NCBI GenBank assembly: GCA_014526335.1
Contig: JACTAT010000006.1
Coordinates: 1,752,738 to 1,816,737 of the forward strand
Origin: Chrysaora quinquecirrha
Taxonomy: Eukaryota; Cnidaria; Scyphozoa; Semaeostomeae; Pelagiidae
Reading direction: 5' to 3'
Length of the DNA stretch: 64,000 nucleotides
This document shows, one piece after another, positions 34,801 through 47,300 of the stretch. Under the pieces are notes generated by a model, which saw nothing but the letters and a program-made list of their open reading frames with translations, was not told the DNA's origin and searched no databases. The stretch's first letter is position 1. Every line of letters starts with the position of its first letter. The translations under genes and the position numbers were made by a program.

Positions 34801-37800
34801 TGGTCAGCGCTACCCGAGCGCCGGAGCTGCTTGGATGGGAGAAGAGACATGGTGTTGTCGCGTGGAGTGTTTTGTTGAAGTAGAATTAACTTCTCCATAT
34901 CATCACTCTCATACTCTAATTCAGCACATTCATTCTACATGATGATCACTACGTTGAATTTTCTGTCTTCAGTGGCCAGCGCTACCCGAGCGCCGGAGCT
35001 GCTTGGATGGGAGAAGAGACATGGTGTTGTCGCGTGGGGTGTTTTGTTGAAGTAGAATTAACTTCTCCATATCATCACTCTCATACTCTAATTCAGCACA
35101 TTCATTCTACATGATGATCACTACGTTGAATTTTCTGTCTTGAGTGGTCAGCGCTACCCGAGCGCCCGAGCTGCTTGGATGGGAGAAGAAACTTGGTGTT
35201 GTCGCGTGGAGTGTTTTGTTGAAGTAGAATTAACTTCTCCATATCATCACTCTCATACTCTAATTCAGCACATTCATTCTACATGATGATCACTGCGTTG
35301 AATCTTCTGTCTTCAGTGGCCAGCGCTACCCGAGCGCCGGAGCTGCTTGGATGGGAGAAGAGACATGGTGTTGTCGCGTGGGGTGTTTTGTTGAAGTAGA
35401 ATTAACTTCTCCATATCATCACTCTCATACTCTAATTCAGCACATTCATTCTACATGATGATCACTACGTTGAATTTTCTGTCTTCAGTGGCCAGCGCTA
35501 CCCGAGCGCCGGAGCTGCTTGGATGGGAGAAGAGACATGGTGTTGTCGCGTGGGGTGTTTTGTTGAAGTAGAATTAACTTCTCCATATCATCACTACTTT
35601 TCTTGTTCTGCCTTGATCATACTCTAATTCAGCACATTCATTCTACATGATGATCACTACGTTGAATTTTCTGTCTTCAGTGGCCAGCGCTACCCGAGCG
35701 CCGGAGCTGCTTGGATGGGAGAAGAGACATGGTGTTGTCGCTTTGGGTGTTTTGTTGAAGTAGAATTAACTTCTCCATATCATCACTCTCATACTCTATT
35801 TCAGCACATTCATTCTACATGATGATCACTACGTTGAATTTTCTGTCTTCAGTGGCCAGCGCTACCCGAGCGCCGGAGCTGCTTGGATGGGAGAAGAGAC
35901 ATGGTGTTGTCGCGTGGGGTGTTTTGTTGAAGTAGAATTAACTTCTCCATATCATCACTCTCATACTCTAATTCAGCACATTCATTCTACATGATGATCA
36001 CTACGTTGAATTTTCTGTCTTCAGTGGCCAGCGCTACCCGAGCGCCCGAGCTGCTTGGATGGGAGAAGAAACATGGTGTTGTCGCGTGGAGTGTTTTCTT
36101 GAAGTAGAATTAACTTCTCCATATCATCACTATTTTTCTTGTTCTGCCTTGATCATACTCTAATTCAGCACATTCATTGTACATGATGATAACTACGTTG
36201 AATTTTCTGTCTTGAGTGGTCAGCGCTACCCGAGCGCCCGAGCTGCTTGGATGGGAGAAGAGACATGGTGTTGTCGCGTGGGGTGTTTTGTTGAAGTACA
36301 ATTAACTTGTCCATGTCATCACTCTCATACTCTAATTCAGCACATTCATTCTACATGATGATCACTACGTTGAATTTTCTGTCTTCAGTGGCCAGCGCTA
36401 CCCGAGCGCCGGAGCTGCTTGGATGGGAGAAGAGACATGGTCTTGTCGCGTGAAGTGTTTTGTTGAAGTATAATTAACTTCTCCATATCATCACTCTCAT
36501 ACTCTAATTCAGCACATTCATTCTACATGATGATCACTACGTTGAATTTTCTGTCTTCAGTGGCCAGCGCTACCCGAGCGCCGGAGCTGCTTGGATGGGA
36601 GAAGAGACATGGTGTTGTCGCGTGGAGTGTTTTGTTGAAGTAGAATTAACTTCTCCATATCATCACTCTCATACTCTAATTCAGCACATTCATTCTACAT
36701 GATGATCACTACGTTGAATTTTCTGTCTTCAGTGGCCAGCGCTACCCGAGCGCCGGAGCTGCTTGGATGGGAGAAGAAACATGGTGTTGTCGCGTGGAGT
36801 GGTTTGTTGAAGTAGAATTAACTTCTCCATATCATCACTCTCATACTCTAATTCAGCACATTCATTCTACATGATGATCACTACGTTGAATTTTCTGTCT
36901 TCAGTGGTCAGCGCTACCCGAGCGCCGGAGCTGCTTGGATGGGAGAAGAAACACTGTGTTGTCGCGTGGAGTGGTTTGTTGAAGTAGAATTAATTTCTCC
37001 ATATCATCACTCTCATACTCTAATTCAGCACATTCATTCTAGATGATGATCACTACGTTGAATTTTCTGTCTTGAGTGGCCAGCGCTACCCGAGCGCCGG
37101 AGCTGCTTGGATGGGAGAAGAGACATGGTGTTGTCGCGTGGAGTGGTTTGTTGAAGTAGAATTAACTTCTCCATATCATCACTCTGATACTCTAATTCAG
37201 CACATTCATTCTACATGATGATCACTACGTTGAATTTTCTGTCTTCAGTGGTCAGCGCTACCCGAGCGCCGGAGCTGCTTGGATGGGAGAAGAGACATGG
37301 TGTTGTCGCGTGGAGTGTTTTGTTGAAGTAGATTTAACTTCTCCATATCACCACTACTTTTCTTGTTCTGCCTTGATCATACTCTAATTCAGCACATTCA
37401 TTCCACATGATGATCACTACGTTGAATTTTCTGTCTTGAGTGGTCAGCGCTACCCGAGCGCCGGAGCTGCTTGGATGGGAGAAGAGACATGGTGTTGTCG
37501 CGTGGAGTGTTTTGTTGAAGTAGAATTAACTTCTCCATATCATCACTCTCATACTCTAATTCAGCACATTCATTCTACATGATGATCACTACGTTGAATT
37601 TTCTGTCTTCAGTGGCCAGCGCTACCCGAGCGCCGGAGCTGCTTGGATGGGAGAAGAGACATGGTGTTGTCGCGTGGGGTGTTTTGTTGAAGTAGAATTA
37701 ACTTCTCCATATCATCACTCTCATACTCTAATTCAGCACATTCATTCTACATGATGATCACTACGTTGAATTTTCTGTCTTGAGTGGCCAGCGCTACCCG

Positions 37801-40735
37801 AGCGCCGGAGCTGCTTGGATGGGAGAAGAGACATGGTGTTGTCGCGTGGGGTGTTTTGTTGAAGTAGAATTAACTTCTCCATATCATCACTCTCATACTC
37901 TAATTCAGCACATTCATTCTACATGATGATCACTACGTTGAATTTTCTGTCTTCAGTGGCCAGCGCTACCCGAGCGCCGGAGCTGCTTGGATAGGAGAAG
38001 AGACATGGTGTTGTCGCGTGGGGTGTTTTGTTGAAGTAGAATTAACTTCTCCATATCATCACTCTCATACTCTAATTCAGCACATTCATTCTACATGATG
38101 ATCACTACGTTGAATTTTCTGTCTTCAGTGGCCAGCGCTACCCGAGCGCCGGAGCTGCTTGGATGGGAGAAGAGACATGGTGTTGTCGCGTGGAGTGTTT
38201 TGTTGAAGTAGATTTAACTTCTCCATATCATCACTACTTTTCTTGTTCTGCCTTGATCATACTCTAATTCAGCACATTCATTCCACATGATGATCACTAC
38301 GTTGAATTTTCTGTCTTCAGTGGCCAGCGCTACCCGAGCGCCGGAGCTGCTTGGATGGGAGAAGAGACATGGTGTTGTCGCGTGGAGTGTTTTGTTGAAG
38401 TAGAATTAACTTCTCCATATCATCACTCTCATTCTCTAATTCAGCACATTCATTCTACATGATGATCACTACGTTGAATTTTCTGTCTTCAGTGGCCAGC
38501 GCTACCCGAGCGCCGGAGCTGCTTGGATGGGAGAAGAGACATGGTGTTGTCGCGTGGGGTGTTTTGTTGAAGTAGAATTAACTTCTCCATATCATCACTC
38601 TCATACTCTAATTCAGCACATTCATTCTACATGATGATCACTACGTTGAATTTTCTGTCTTCAGTGGCCAGCGCTACCCGAGCGCCGGAGCTGCTTGGAT
38701 GGGAGAAGAGACATGGTGTTGTCGCGTGGGGTGTTTTGTTGAAGTAGAATTAACTTCTCCATATCATCACTCTCATACTCTAATTCAGCACATTCATTCT
38801 ACATGATGATCACTACGTTGAATTTTCTGTCTTCAGTGGCCAGCGCTACCCGAGCGCCGGAGCTGCTTGGATAGGAGAAGAGACATGGTGTTGTCGCGTG
38901 GGGTGTTTTGTTGAAGTAGAATTAACTTCTCCATATCATCACTCTCATACTCTAATTCAGCACATTCATTCTACATGATGATCACTACGTTGAATTTTCT
39001 GTCTTCAGTGGCCAGCGCTACCCGAGCGCCGGAGCTGCTTGGATGGGAGAAGAGACATGGTGTTGTCGCGTGCAGTGTTTTGTTGAAGTAGATTTAACTT
39101 CTCCATATCACCACTACTTTTCTTGTTCTGCCTTGATCATACTCTAATTCAGCACATTCATTCTACATGATGATCACTACGTTGAATTTTCTGTCTTCAG
39201 TGGCCAGCGCTACCCGAGCGCCGGAGCTGCTTGGATGGGAGAAGAGACATGGTGTTGTCGCGTGGGGTGTTTTGTTGAAGTAGAATTAACTTCTCCATAT
39301 CATCACTCTCATACTCTAATTCAGCACATTCATTCTACATGATGATCACTACGTTGAATTTTCTGTCTTCAGTGGCCAGCGCTACCCGAGCGCCGGAGCT
39401 GCTTGGATGGGAGAAGAGACATGGTGTTGTCGCGTGGGGTGTTTTGTTGAAGTAGAATTAACTTCTCCATATCATCACTCTCATACTCTAATTCAGCACA
39501 TTCATTCTACATGATGATCACTACGTTGAATTTTCTGTCTTCAGTGGCCAGCGCTACCCGAGCGCCGGAGCTGCTTGGATGGGAGAAGAGACATGGTCTT
39601 GTCGCGTGGAGTGTTTTGTTGAAGTAGATTTAACTTCTCCATATCATCACTACTTTTCTTGTTCTGCCTTGATCATACTCTAATTCAGCACATTCATTCC
39701 ACATGATGATCACTACGTTGAATTTTCTGTCTTGAGTGGTCAGCGCTACCCGAGCGCCCGAGCTGCTTGGATGGGAGAAGAGACATGGTGTTGTCGCGTG
39801 GAGTGTTTTGTTGAAGTAGAATTAACTTCTCCATATCATCACTCTCATACTCTATTTCAGCACATTCATTCTACATGATGATCACTACGTTGAATTTTCT
39901 GTCTTCAGTGGCCAGCGCTACCCGAGCGCCGGAGCTGCTTGGATGGGAGAAGAGACATGGTGTTGTCGCGTGAAGTGTTTTGTTGAAGTAGATTTAACTT
40001 CTCCATATCATCACTCTCATACTCTATTTCAGCACATTCATTCTACATGATGATCACTACGTTGAATTTTTTGTCTTCAGTGGCCAGCGCTACCCGAGCG
40101 CCGGAGCTGCTTGGATGGGAGAAGAGACATGGTGTTGTCGCGTGGAGTGGATTGTTGAAGTAGAATTAACTTCTCCATATCATCACTCTCATACTCTAAT
40201 TCAGCACATTCATTCTACATGATGATCACTACGTTGAGTTTTCTGTCTTCAGTTGCCAGCGCTACCCGAGCGCCGGAGCTGCTTGGATGGGAGAAGAAAC
40301 ATGGTGTTGTCGCGTGGAGTGGATTGTTGAAGTAGAATTAACTTCTCCATATCATCACTCTCATACTCTAATTCAGCACATTCATTCTACATGATGATCA
40401 CTACGTTGAATTTTCTGTCTTCAGTGGCCAGCGCTACCCGAGCGCCGGAGCTGCTTGGATGGGAGAAGAGACATGGTGTTGTCGCGTGGAGTAGTTTGTT
40501 GAAGTAGAATTAACTTCTCCATATCATCACTCTCATACTCTAATTCAGCACATTCATTCTACATGATGATCACTACGTTGAATTTTCTGTCTTGAGTGTT
40601 CAGCGCTACCCGAGCGCCGGAGCTGCTTGGATGGGAGAAGAAGCATGGTGTTGTCGCGTGGAGTGGTTTGTTGAAGTAGAATTAGCTTCTACGTAACATC
40701 ACTACCTTTATTGCTTTGCCTTAATCATACTCTGC
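22897..40735. repeat. Satellite array, 172-bp monomer (about 100 copies) with 192-bp variants
   Basis: The monomer contains GTTTTGTTGAAGTAGAATTA, CTCTCATACTCTAATTCAGC, ACATGATGATCACTACGTTG and AGCGCTACCCGAGCGCCGGA. Successive GTGTTTTG words at 25044 and 25216 are 172 apart. The GCGCT-ACCCG-AGCGC core can form a small hairpin. Variant monomers carry 20 extra bases around TTTTCTTGTTCTGCCTTGAT (for example near 24150, 24345, 24540, 34716, 35597, 36130, 37357, 38236, 39115, 39650). Middle monomers are nearly identical; the outermost ones differ more. Because 172 is not a multiple of three, the frame is lost each unit and the minus-strand ORFs inside are incidental. A length near one nucleosome repeat is typical of centromeric or heterochromatic satellites, but no such role is shown. 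Confidence 0.97.
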
Positions 40736-41040
40736 TTCGCGTTTACGCTTTGTCATTCTATGTATGTAGCTGTCTTTACGGCTGATAGGTGTATTTCAAT
40801 GTCGTTACCTTCTTCTAACTTTCCCATTAGTATGTAGAGCATATACTAATCGTCTTGAAGATTATTTCGTATTTATTTGTTTTTATTGCGTATTGCTATT
40901 TTGTATTTAGCTGTCTTTTTTGCTTATATGTGTATACACGATGTCTTTACCAACCTCTATATGTAAACTTGTCCATGTATACACGATGTCTTTACCAACC
41001 TCTACCTTACCCCTTAGTATATATAGGACATGTACCGTGT
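40736..41040 (+). repeat. Diverged flank of the 108-bp repeat
   Basis: Contains ATGTCTTTACCAACCTCTA twice (a duplicated block around 40930-41010) and TATATTTCGTATTTAACTG-like words related to the neighbouring 108-bp array. The ORF at 40855-41046 arises from it and is not considered a gene. Confidence 0.55.
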
Positions 41041-41830
41041 GTTTAGGTATATTTCGTATTTAACTGTCGTTACGGCTTAAAGGTGTATTGACAATGTCTT
41101 TATTTTCCTCTACCTTTCCCATTTGTTTACCGGGCATGTACCAATTGTCTTTAGGTATATTTCGTATTTAACTGTCGTTACTGCTTAAAGGTGTATTTAC
41201 AATGTCTTTATTTTCCTCTACCTTTCCCATTTGTTTACCGGGCATGTACCAATTGTCTTTGGATATATTTCGTATTTAACTGTCGTTACTGCTTAAAGGT
41301 GTATTTACAATGTCTTTATTTTCCTCTACCTTTCCCATTTGTTTACCGGGCATGTACCAATTGTCTTTGGATATATTTCGTATTTAACTGTCGTTGCGGC
41401 TTAAAGGTGTATTGACAATGTCTTTATTTTCCTCTACCTTTCCCATTTGTTTACCGGGCATGTACCAATTGTCTTTAGGTATATTTCGTATTTAACTGTC
41501 GTTACGGCTTAAAGGTGTATTGACAATGTCTTTATTTTCCTCTACCTTTCCCATTTGTTTACCGGGCATGTACCAATTGTCTTTGGATATATTTCGTATT
41601 TAACTGTCGTTACTGCTTAAAGGTGTATTTACAATGTCTTTATTTTCCTCTACCTTTCCCATTTGTTTACCGGGCATGTACCAATTGTATTTGGATATAT
41701 TTCGTATTTAACTGTCGTTACTGCTTAAAGGTGTATTTACAATGTCTTTATTTTCCTCTACCTTTCCCATTTGTTTACCGGGCATGTAGCAATTGTCTTT
41801 AGGTATATTTCGTATTTAGCAGTCTTTATG
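41041..41830 (+). repeat. Tandem repeat, 108-bp unit, about 7 copies
   Basis: The unit runs TATATTTCGTATTTAACTGT, GGCTTAAAGGTGTATTGACA, ATGTCTTTATTTTCCTCTAC, CCCATTTGTTTACCGGGCAT and GTACCAATTGTCTTTAGG. As 108 is a multiple of three, a 36-residue repeating ORF appears (41191-41415), but stops interrupt it in other copies. I see no sign that it is translated. Confidence 0.92.
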
Positions 41831-42139
41831 GCTTAAAGCTGTATACACGGTGTCTTTACCAACCTATACCCTCAAGTAGCTATTTAGGACATGTACAACG
41901 TCTTTGGATATATTTTGTATTTTGCTGTCTTATGGCATATAGCTGTATAGCTATACGTCTTAACCTTCCTTAACCATATACATCTTAGTATATAGGACGT
42001 GAATCGTGTCTTAACGTTTATTTCACATTTAGTTGTCTTTATGGCTTATAGCCCATACCCAGTATTGTTTAAGTTGCTTCTAGCAGCCATAATGTTTGGG
42101 CTGCAGAAGACGATCGCCTCACTAGCGTCTTCATCAACG
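41831..42139 (+). other. Degenerate right flank of the 108-bp repeat
   Basis: Contains GCTGTATACACGGTGTCTTT and TTTGGATATATTTTGTATTT words related to the array, fading out before the Penelope-like remnant. No gene seen. Confidence 0.5.
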
Positions 42140-42363
42140 ACAGGGATATTTGTAAGGTACCAGTCATTCCAGGGACCCACCCTTAAACATGATTCTGCCA
42201 TAGGACAATATTTACTAGATATCCCAGAGGTGCAGAAAATAATTGGCAGGGCTAGATCCTCGTTTCATCTCAGCGTTTTGGAATCTGTCCACATCAAAAC
42301 CAAAAAGCCGGTTCTGTGTAGACAGAAAGGGTTCGTTTTCTCACTTGGACTCTTTAATTAATT
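42140..42363 (+). pseudogene. Penelope-like element, C-terminal (GIY-YIG side) remnant
   Basis: The plus-strand frame reads VRYQSFQGPTLKHDSAIGQY, LLDIPE, ARSSFHLSVLESVHIKTKKP, VLCRQKGFVFSLGLF then stop. This resembles the end of Penelope-like retroelement proteins, where HDSAIGxHLL and FVYSL-type endings are common (from my knowledge of the family; not searched). It is only the tail, and no GIY-YIG motif itself is visible. Confidence 0.6.
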
Positions 42364-42375
42364 TTCATTATTCCT

Positions 42376-42570
42376 CCCGCCGAAAGCTTATTGGTGTTTA
42401 AAACGCAATGCCAATTTAGCTTCTTTTCTGATTGGTGCATTTCAAGCTGCATCTCGGTATAAATTCCGAGTTAGTTTATTGTTTCGGTCCGTTTCTGGAC
42501 GTTCATGACGTGTGACAGACAAAAAAGCTTTTAAATATGCCCGAAAATGTTTCCGCTATTTATCGCAATT
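42376..42570 (+). mobile_element. LTR-like repeat of the Penelope-like element, copy 1
   Basis: It matches 43343-43527: GCCGAAAGCTTATTGGTGTT, AAAACGCAATGCCAATTTAG, TTTCTGATTGGTGCATTTCA, GGTATAAATTCCG, TAGTTTATTGTTTCGGTC and ATGCCCGAAAATGTTTC. GGTATAAAT could serve as a TATA box. An inverted solo copy lies at 46040-46172. Confidence 0.75.
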
Positions 42571-43342
42571 TAGAATTTTGTATTCCGCTTATAAATGTAA
42601 AAAGAGAGGAGCTTTTCGCTGAGTTTGAAATTCTCTGCGCTCAACTCACCAGGCTTAAGCCAGTTTCGGAAGAAGATCAAAGCTCACTATAAGCCCGTTC
42701 AAGCGATTTGGCACATGCTTACTGTAGCACACCCATCGACCTTACGGATTTTTGCATGCATGGTTAATATTTTCAAGCAATCAAATCCCTTCGAAACAAT
42801 AAACAGACAATAAACAATAAACAAAACCTGATAAAGGGTCAGGGATTGTCATTTTGAATAAAAAAGACTTTATTTCGAAATGGGCGACATAATCAACGAT
42901 GGAAATAAATTTGAAAATCAGGCAATGTTGGACAGTACGATAAAACGGCTAAAGTAGAGCAAAACTCCAAGAAACGGTTGCTGGAATTAGTCAAGAAAAG
43001 CTGTTGACTAAGGAAATTTATGATAGAATTTGGCCCACAGGTTCACAGCGTCCATGGATGTATTGTGTACCTAAAACTCACAAACCTAGCGTCCCACTTA
43101 GGCCTATTTTGTCTATGGTCGGTTCTGATCAACATGAGCTTGCCAAGTCGCTTTCGGAAATTTTGGAACCTATACTTCAAATTTAATCAAAAAACTGTAT
43201 TTCTGATTCGTTTTCCTTCGCTAATGTCATGCAAAACCCAGTACTTGACACGGCCAACTCTTTTATGTGTTCATTTGACATTAGCAGCCTTTTTTACTAA
43301 CGTGCCTTTGGACGAGACTATCGGGATTTGCGCTAAAACTCT
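42571..43342 (+). pseudogene. Penelope-like reverse transcriptase remnant (frameshifted, shortened)
   Basis: Read in several frames, the sequence gives EELFAEFEILCAQLTRLKPV, SEEDQSSL, then KPDKGSGIVILNKKDFISKM, then the ORF at 43004 with TKEIYDRIWPTG, MYCVPKTHKPSVPLRPILSM, VGSDQHELAKSLSEI. A later segment reads FMCSFDISS then, after one extra T in a T-run, LFTNVPLDETIGIC. The KPDKGSGxVI, PKxHKPxxPLRPI and FTNVPxxET motifs are characteristic of Penelope-like reverse transcriptases. Frameshifts and missing segments (the catalytic YxDD region is not seen) show a dead copy. Confidence 0.85.
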
Positions 43343-43527
43343 GCCGAAAGCTGATTGGTGTTTAAAACGCAATGCCAATTCAGCTTCGCTTTCTGATTGG
43401 TGCATTTCGAGCCGCATCTGGGTATAAATTCCGCTTTAGTTTATTGTTTCGGTCTGTTTCTCGACGTTCATGAGGAGTGTCAGACAAAAAAACTGTATGC
43501 CCGAAAATGTTTCTGCTATTTATCGCA
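43343..43527 (+). mobile_element. LTR-like repeat of the Penelope-like element, copy 2
   Basis: Direct repeat of 42376-42570, including GGTATAAATTCCGCTTTAG and ATGCCCGAAAATGTTTCTGC. It follows the reverse-transcriptase remnant immediately, with the coding frame cut at GICAKTL. The order tail, repeat, body, repeat resembles the partial tandem copies usual for these elements. Confidence 0.75.
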
Positions 43528-43532
43528 TTTCT

Positions 43533-43670
43533 GGAACAGTCATTATTAATGTCGGGTGGGGGCCGGAGGAAATCATGTAGGGCCACGAATAGTTCTGATG
43601 TGATTAAGGGGTGAGGCCTATAAATAGATTTCCTCCGACCCCCTGCCCAGCATTAATAATGACTGGTCCC
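43533..43670. mobile_element. 138-bp MITE with about 38-bp terminal inverted repeats
   Basis: The left end GGAACAGTCATTATTAATG and right end CATTAATAATGACTGGTCCC are inverted, and the similarity continues through GGCCGGAGGAAATC against GATTTCCTCCGACC. No ORF. It lies between the Penelope-like repeat and a LINE fragment. Confidence 0.85.
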
Positions 43671-43671
43671 T

Positions 43672-43795
43672 AATTTACGCTTTGCAGATGACATGGATCA
43701 GATTAACAACAAGAATAAGGTCCACAAAAAAGTCAGAAGCAAGTTCGATATGGACATCAGTGCAGCAAAGAGACGCAAAATTAAATTTTTGTGAA
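43672..43795 (+). pseudogene. LINE reverse-transcriptase fragment
   Basis: One frame reads NLRFADDMDQINN and continues about 25 more codons to a stop. LRFADDxDLI is the catalytic motif of many LINE reverse transcriptases. The fragment has no visible flanking domains. Confidence 0.55.
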
Positions 43796-44354
43796 TAGAA
43801 ATGAAATGAAGAAGATCTCAGGACTATGACGAAGACCTAAGAATCCATTACTATATCTGATGAAAGGAGAGAAAAGGAGATGCACATTGGTAGACTGGTA
43901 GACTGGAGCTGATGTGGAAAAGAAAAAATTTATCATCAAAGACATCCTTTAACTCGCTTTTCGTAAGAACTTCCAAAATAATGGATTATGACACAAATGT
44001 TCTCCATGACGAAAGGATCTAGTGAAGAAAATATTGAACTAAATAGTTCAATGAATATTAGATGATGAACTGTGGCTCTAGAAAGGGGTTACAATCAGAT
44101 ACAACCTACAACATACAACATTCAATAATCATGGACACAATGTTGCAGCCTCGAATCGGATATTTCTAATTACGTCACAGTTGGCATAAGTCGACCACAT
44201 TCTAGTGCTGACCATGTTTGTTGAACAAAGAAAGAATGGCGGACAAAAAGACAAAATTTGGGAGAGAAAAATAGTAACAATTCATAGAGAATAGACTTAC
44301 TATTTCTTAATTGTAGAGATACTTTTAAACTTTTGTAACTAAGTTGCTCTAATT
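43796..44354. other. Intergenic region upstream of SIRT1
   Basis: No gene recognised. It probably holds the SIRT1 promoter and 5' UTR. Non-coding AT-rich sequence with no clear TATA box that I could defend. Confidence 0.35.
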
Positions 44355-47300
44355 ATGGAGTCGAATGCAGAAAAGAAGAAGAGTCATGAAAGTAAATTGA
44401 TTTGTAAGGATGGCCTAGGCAAAACAATGGAAAATTCTAACAAAGAAACTTCAGATAATTTTGATGGTGGAGAAGGGCAAGGAAAGCATGTTCCCGTTGT
44501 ACCAAGTGGACCTTATTTTTTGAATAGAAATGACACTTTGGTAGAAAATGAAAGTCATCAGACGCATATTCTAGATAATCAAGGGGAACCAACCCCATTC
44601 ATCAGGATGTGTTGTTGCTGTCACAAAAAAACACTGATCCTGTAGCTTTTGAAACAAAAGAAATACCAAATCATTGCATGTCAAACGAAATCACTGGTCA
44701 AAGTAGTAATGCAGATGTAGATGAAAACAAAATGGTTCCTCAGCAAGATGAAAATGTCAATTATTTTGAAGATATGAGAAAGTTTGAAAAGTCCTCAAAA
44801 GATTCTGATGAAAGTTTAAAAGGTTCCACTTTTTGTTTCATGATATTCATTTGTCAGAATCTTGCTGTTAACATGCTTAGAATAAAACGTTTTGAACTTC
44901 AAAAATCTAATAGTTTTTTCTCTTTTTCAGGACCAATGGGATGGATTGTCAGGCAAATGTCTAACAATGTTGACCCAAAAAATGTTATTTCACAGATCAT
45001 GCCTGGTGTTTCTTTTGTAAGTTGGAAATATTTATTTTCTAAATTTACTCTAAAACTCAGTTCGATTTGGCATTGGACAAAATAAGATCAGTTTCGATTG
45101 ATTACTGCAATCCTGAGGAACTTGTTTTGGAATTTTCGCAAGAAGACCACCAGTTTTTGGGTGTGAAAAATTTGGTCCAAAACAGTCTCCTGGTTACCTT
45201 AAAACAGTCTGGACCCCATCATACTACTGTTTTCAAAATTATTGGGGGCTCAAGCTCCCCCTGCCCCTTGCTTCCAATGGCCCTGATTTATGAATTCTTC
45301 TACCATGCAACAAACATAGGTCCCACCTCCCAGATATTTGAAGATTTGGATAAAACAACATGTCCCTACTAATATTCATTAGTGCAATTTTCAGCACATT
45401 GAGCAAGCACCCAGGTCCAAATAACAATTTACCCTATAATATGATTCTTCCATATGAAAATGCTTCCTTGGCAACAAAATTTTGCTGAAAGTTGCATTAA
45501 AGATCATTTTAAAATCATCAGCAAAGCAAGATTTTGTTTCTTGACAATTGGGTTTAGAGGCACAGGAAGCAAGCGCATCAGAGCACTAAGCAGCAGGGGC
45601 AGAAGCAACAAATTCAGGGTAAAATGATAGGAAAATCAAAAAATTCACAATTTTATGAGGACAAGGGGGCAATTGCCCCAGCTGCCCCTGTATTGCCCCC
45701 TTGCCTCTGTGTCTCCAACATCACTGATTGGGTTATTTGAGGCTAGTTAATTGAACCCCACTGTTCAGTTATGCTCATTTCTTTTCAGCCACAATATGTT
45801 GACCCAATGAATCTTTGGAAAGTTGTATGGGAGATTTTAACAGAGCCCAAACCAAGACATAGATTGGAACATATCAATACTTTGGATGATGTTGTTAAGT
45901 TGATTAGCAGCTGTAAAAAAATCATAGTTCTCACTGGTGCAGGGGTAAGCTCTACTTTCTCATTAATAATTTTTCAGTAGAACAAAACTTCGAAATTGCA
46001 ATGAACAACAGAAGCATTTTTGGGCATACTTTAAAGCTTCTTTCTTCTGACACTCCTCAAAGTATGAATGTCAGAAAAAGACGGAAACAATAAACTAAGG
46101 AAGAATTTATACCCAGATGCAGCTCAAAATGCACCAATTAGAAAGAGAAGTCAAAATTGGCATTGTGTTTTATACACCAGTCATCTTGGGGGATTCAGTG
46201 GGATGACCAATAGAAATTTAATTTAAGAGTCCTTTTGAGAAAATTAACTCCTTCTGTCTATGCAGAATTTTTCTGCACTAGTTGTTGCTTGATAAACCGT
46301 TGTACAACATCCCTAGAACTGTGTTCTAGAATTTTTCTTGGGATTACACTTCCCAAATTTTCTGTTGTGGAAACTTTTGCACAAGCAAGCATTCTTTAAT
46401 CATTATTGCAAGACGAGGATTCTAACAGCTATACAGCCATTTCTGATAAGGAACTACAGCTTGTACCATAAGACTGATATTCTAGAACGAATTCCTTGGG
46501 TATTCATTTGCCAAATTTGGAAGGATGTACAGCTGTGTTGACTGTAGGCTTGTGGAAGAAAAGATGAAGGTGAAATGGTGTATTTAGCACCAGTTGCTTA
46601 GATTTCAGTAGTATGTTAACTAATCAGGACCTCTACCCTGGCTGTGACACTACTGTAGCTTGGTCTTGAACCCCGACCTCCCTGAGCTTCTGACACCACA
46701 AGCCAGCTGGATAAGGCTACGACAAAACCACAGCTCCTGACGATCACAAGCCAACAGCCTTGACTATTTGGCCACCAAACCTTTCTTGTGATTTAAACAT
46801 GAAACCTAACCTCAAAGCTTCAAAATCCTGAAAGTTTCTTCCTTGTTTGCTCAAGATAGGGGTGTCTTATCTACCTGAATATTCAACCTCTATCTAATTT
46901 ACCTTTTTTAGGTATCTGTTTCTTGTGGCATCCCAGATTTCCGATCAAGAGATGGTATCTACGCAAGACTGAGCAAAGATTTCCCAGACTTACCTGATCC
47001 CCAATCGATGTTTGATATCCATTATTTTCGAAGAGATCAACGTCCGTTTTTCAAATTTGCAAAAGTAAGTTGCAAGATTCTTTTTTTAAAAACTTGACTT
47101 TGAAGAAGCTCTCAACGATTTTCTAGTGTGACTCGCCATGTGACGGATTTCCTTGTCGACAGAAACGAATGACCGAGAAACTGTGTTACGTCACTAATTC
47201 TCGGTCGAAAACAACAATTGTTTTAGATTTCGGAGAATGTTGCAAATTTTTCACGTGCTGCCAAATAAACATTTTGTGCTATTTTTTGCTATTGCCATTT

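Noticed and set aside
22897..40735. The regular 172-bp array considered as a CRISPR array
   Set aside because: Whole units repeat without unique spacers, the context is eukaryotic with split genes, and monomers differ by scattered substitutions.
41999..42361. 120-codon ORF as a host gene
   Set aside because: Its second half resembles the end of Penelope-like element proteins and is directly followed by the element's LTR-like repeat; the first half is repeat flank.
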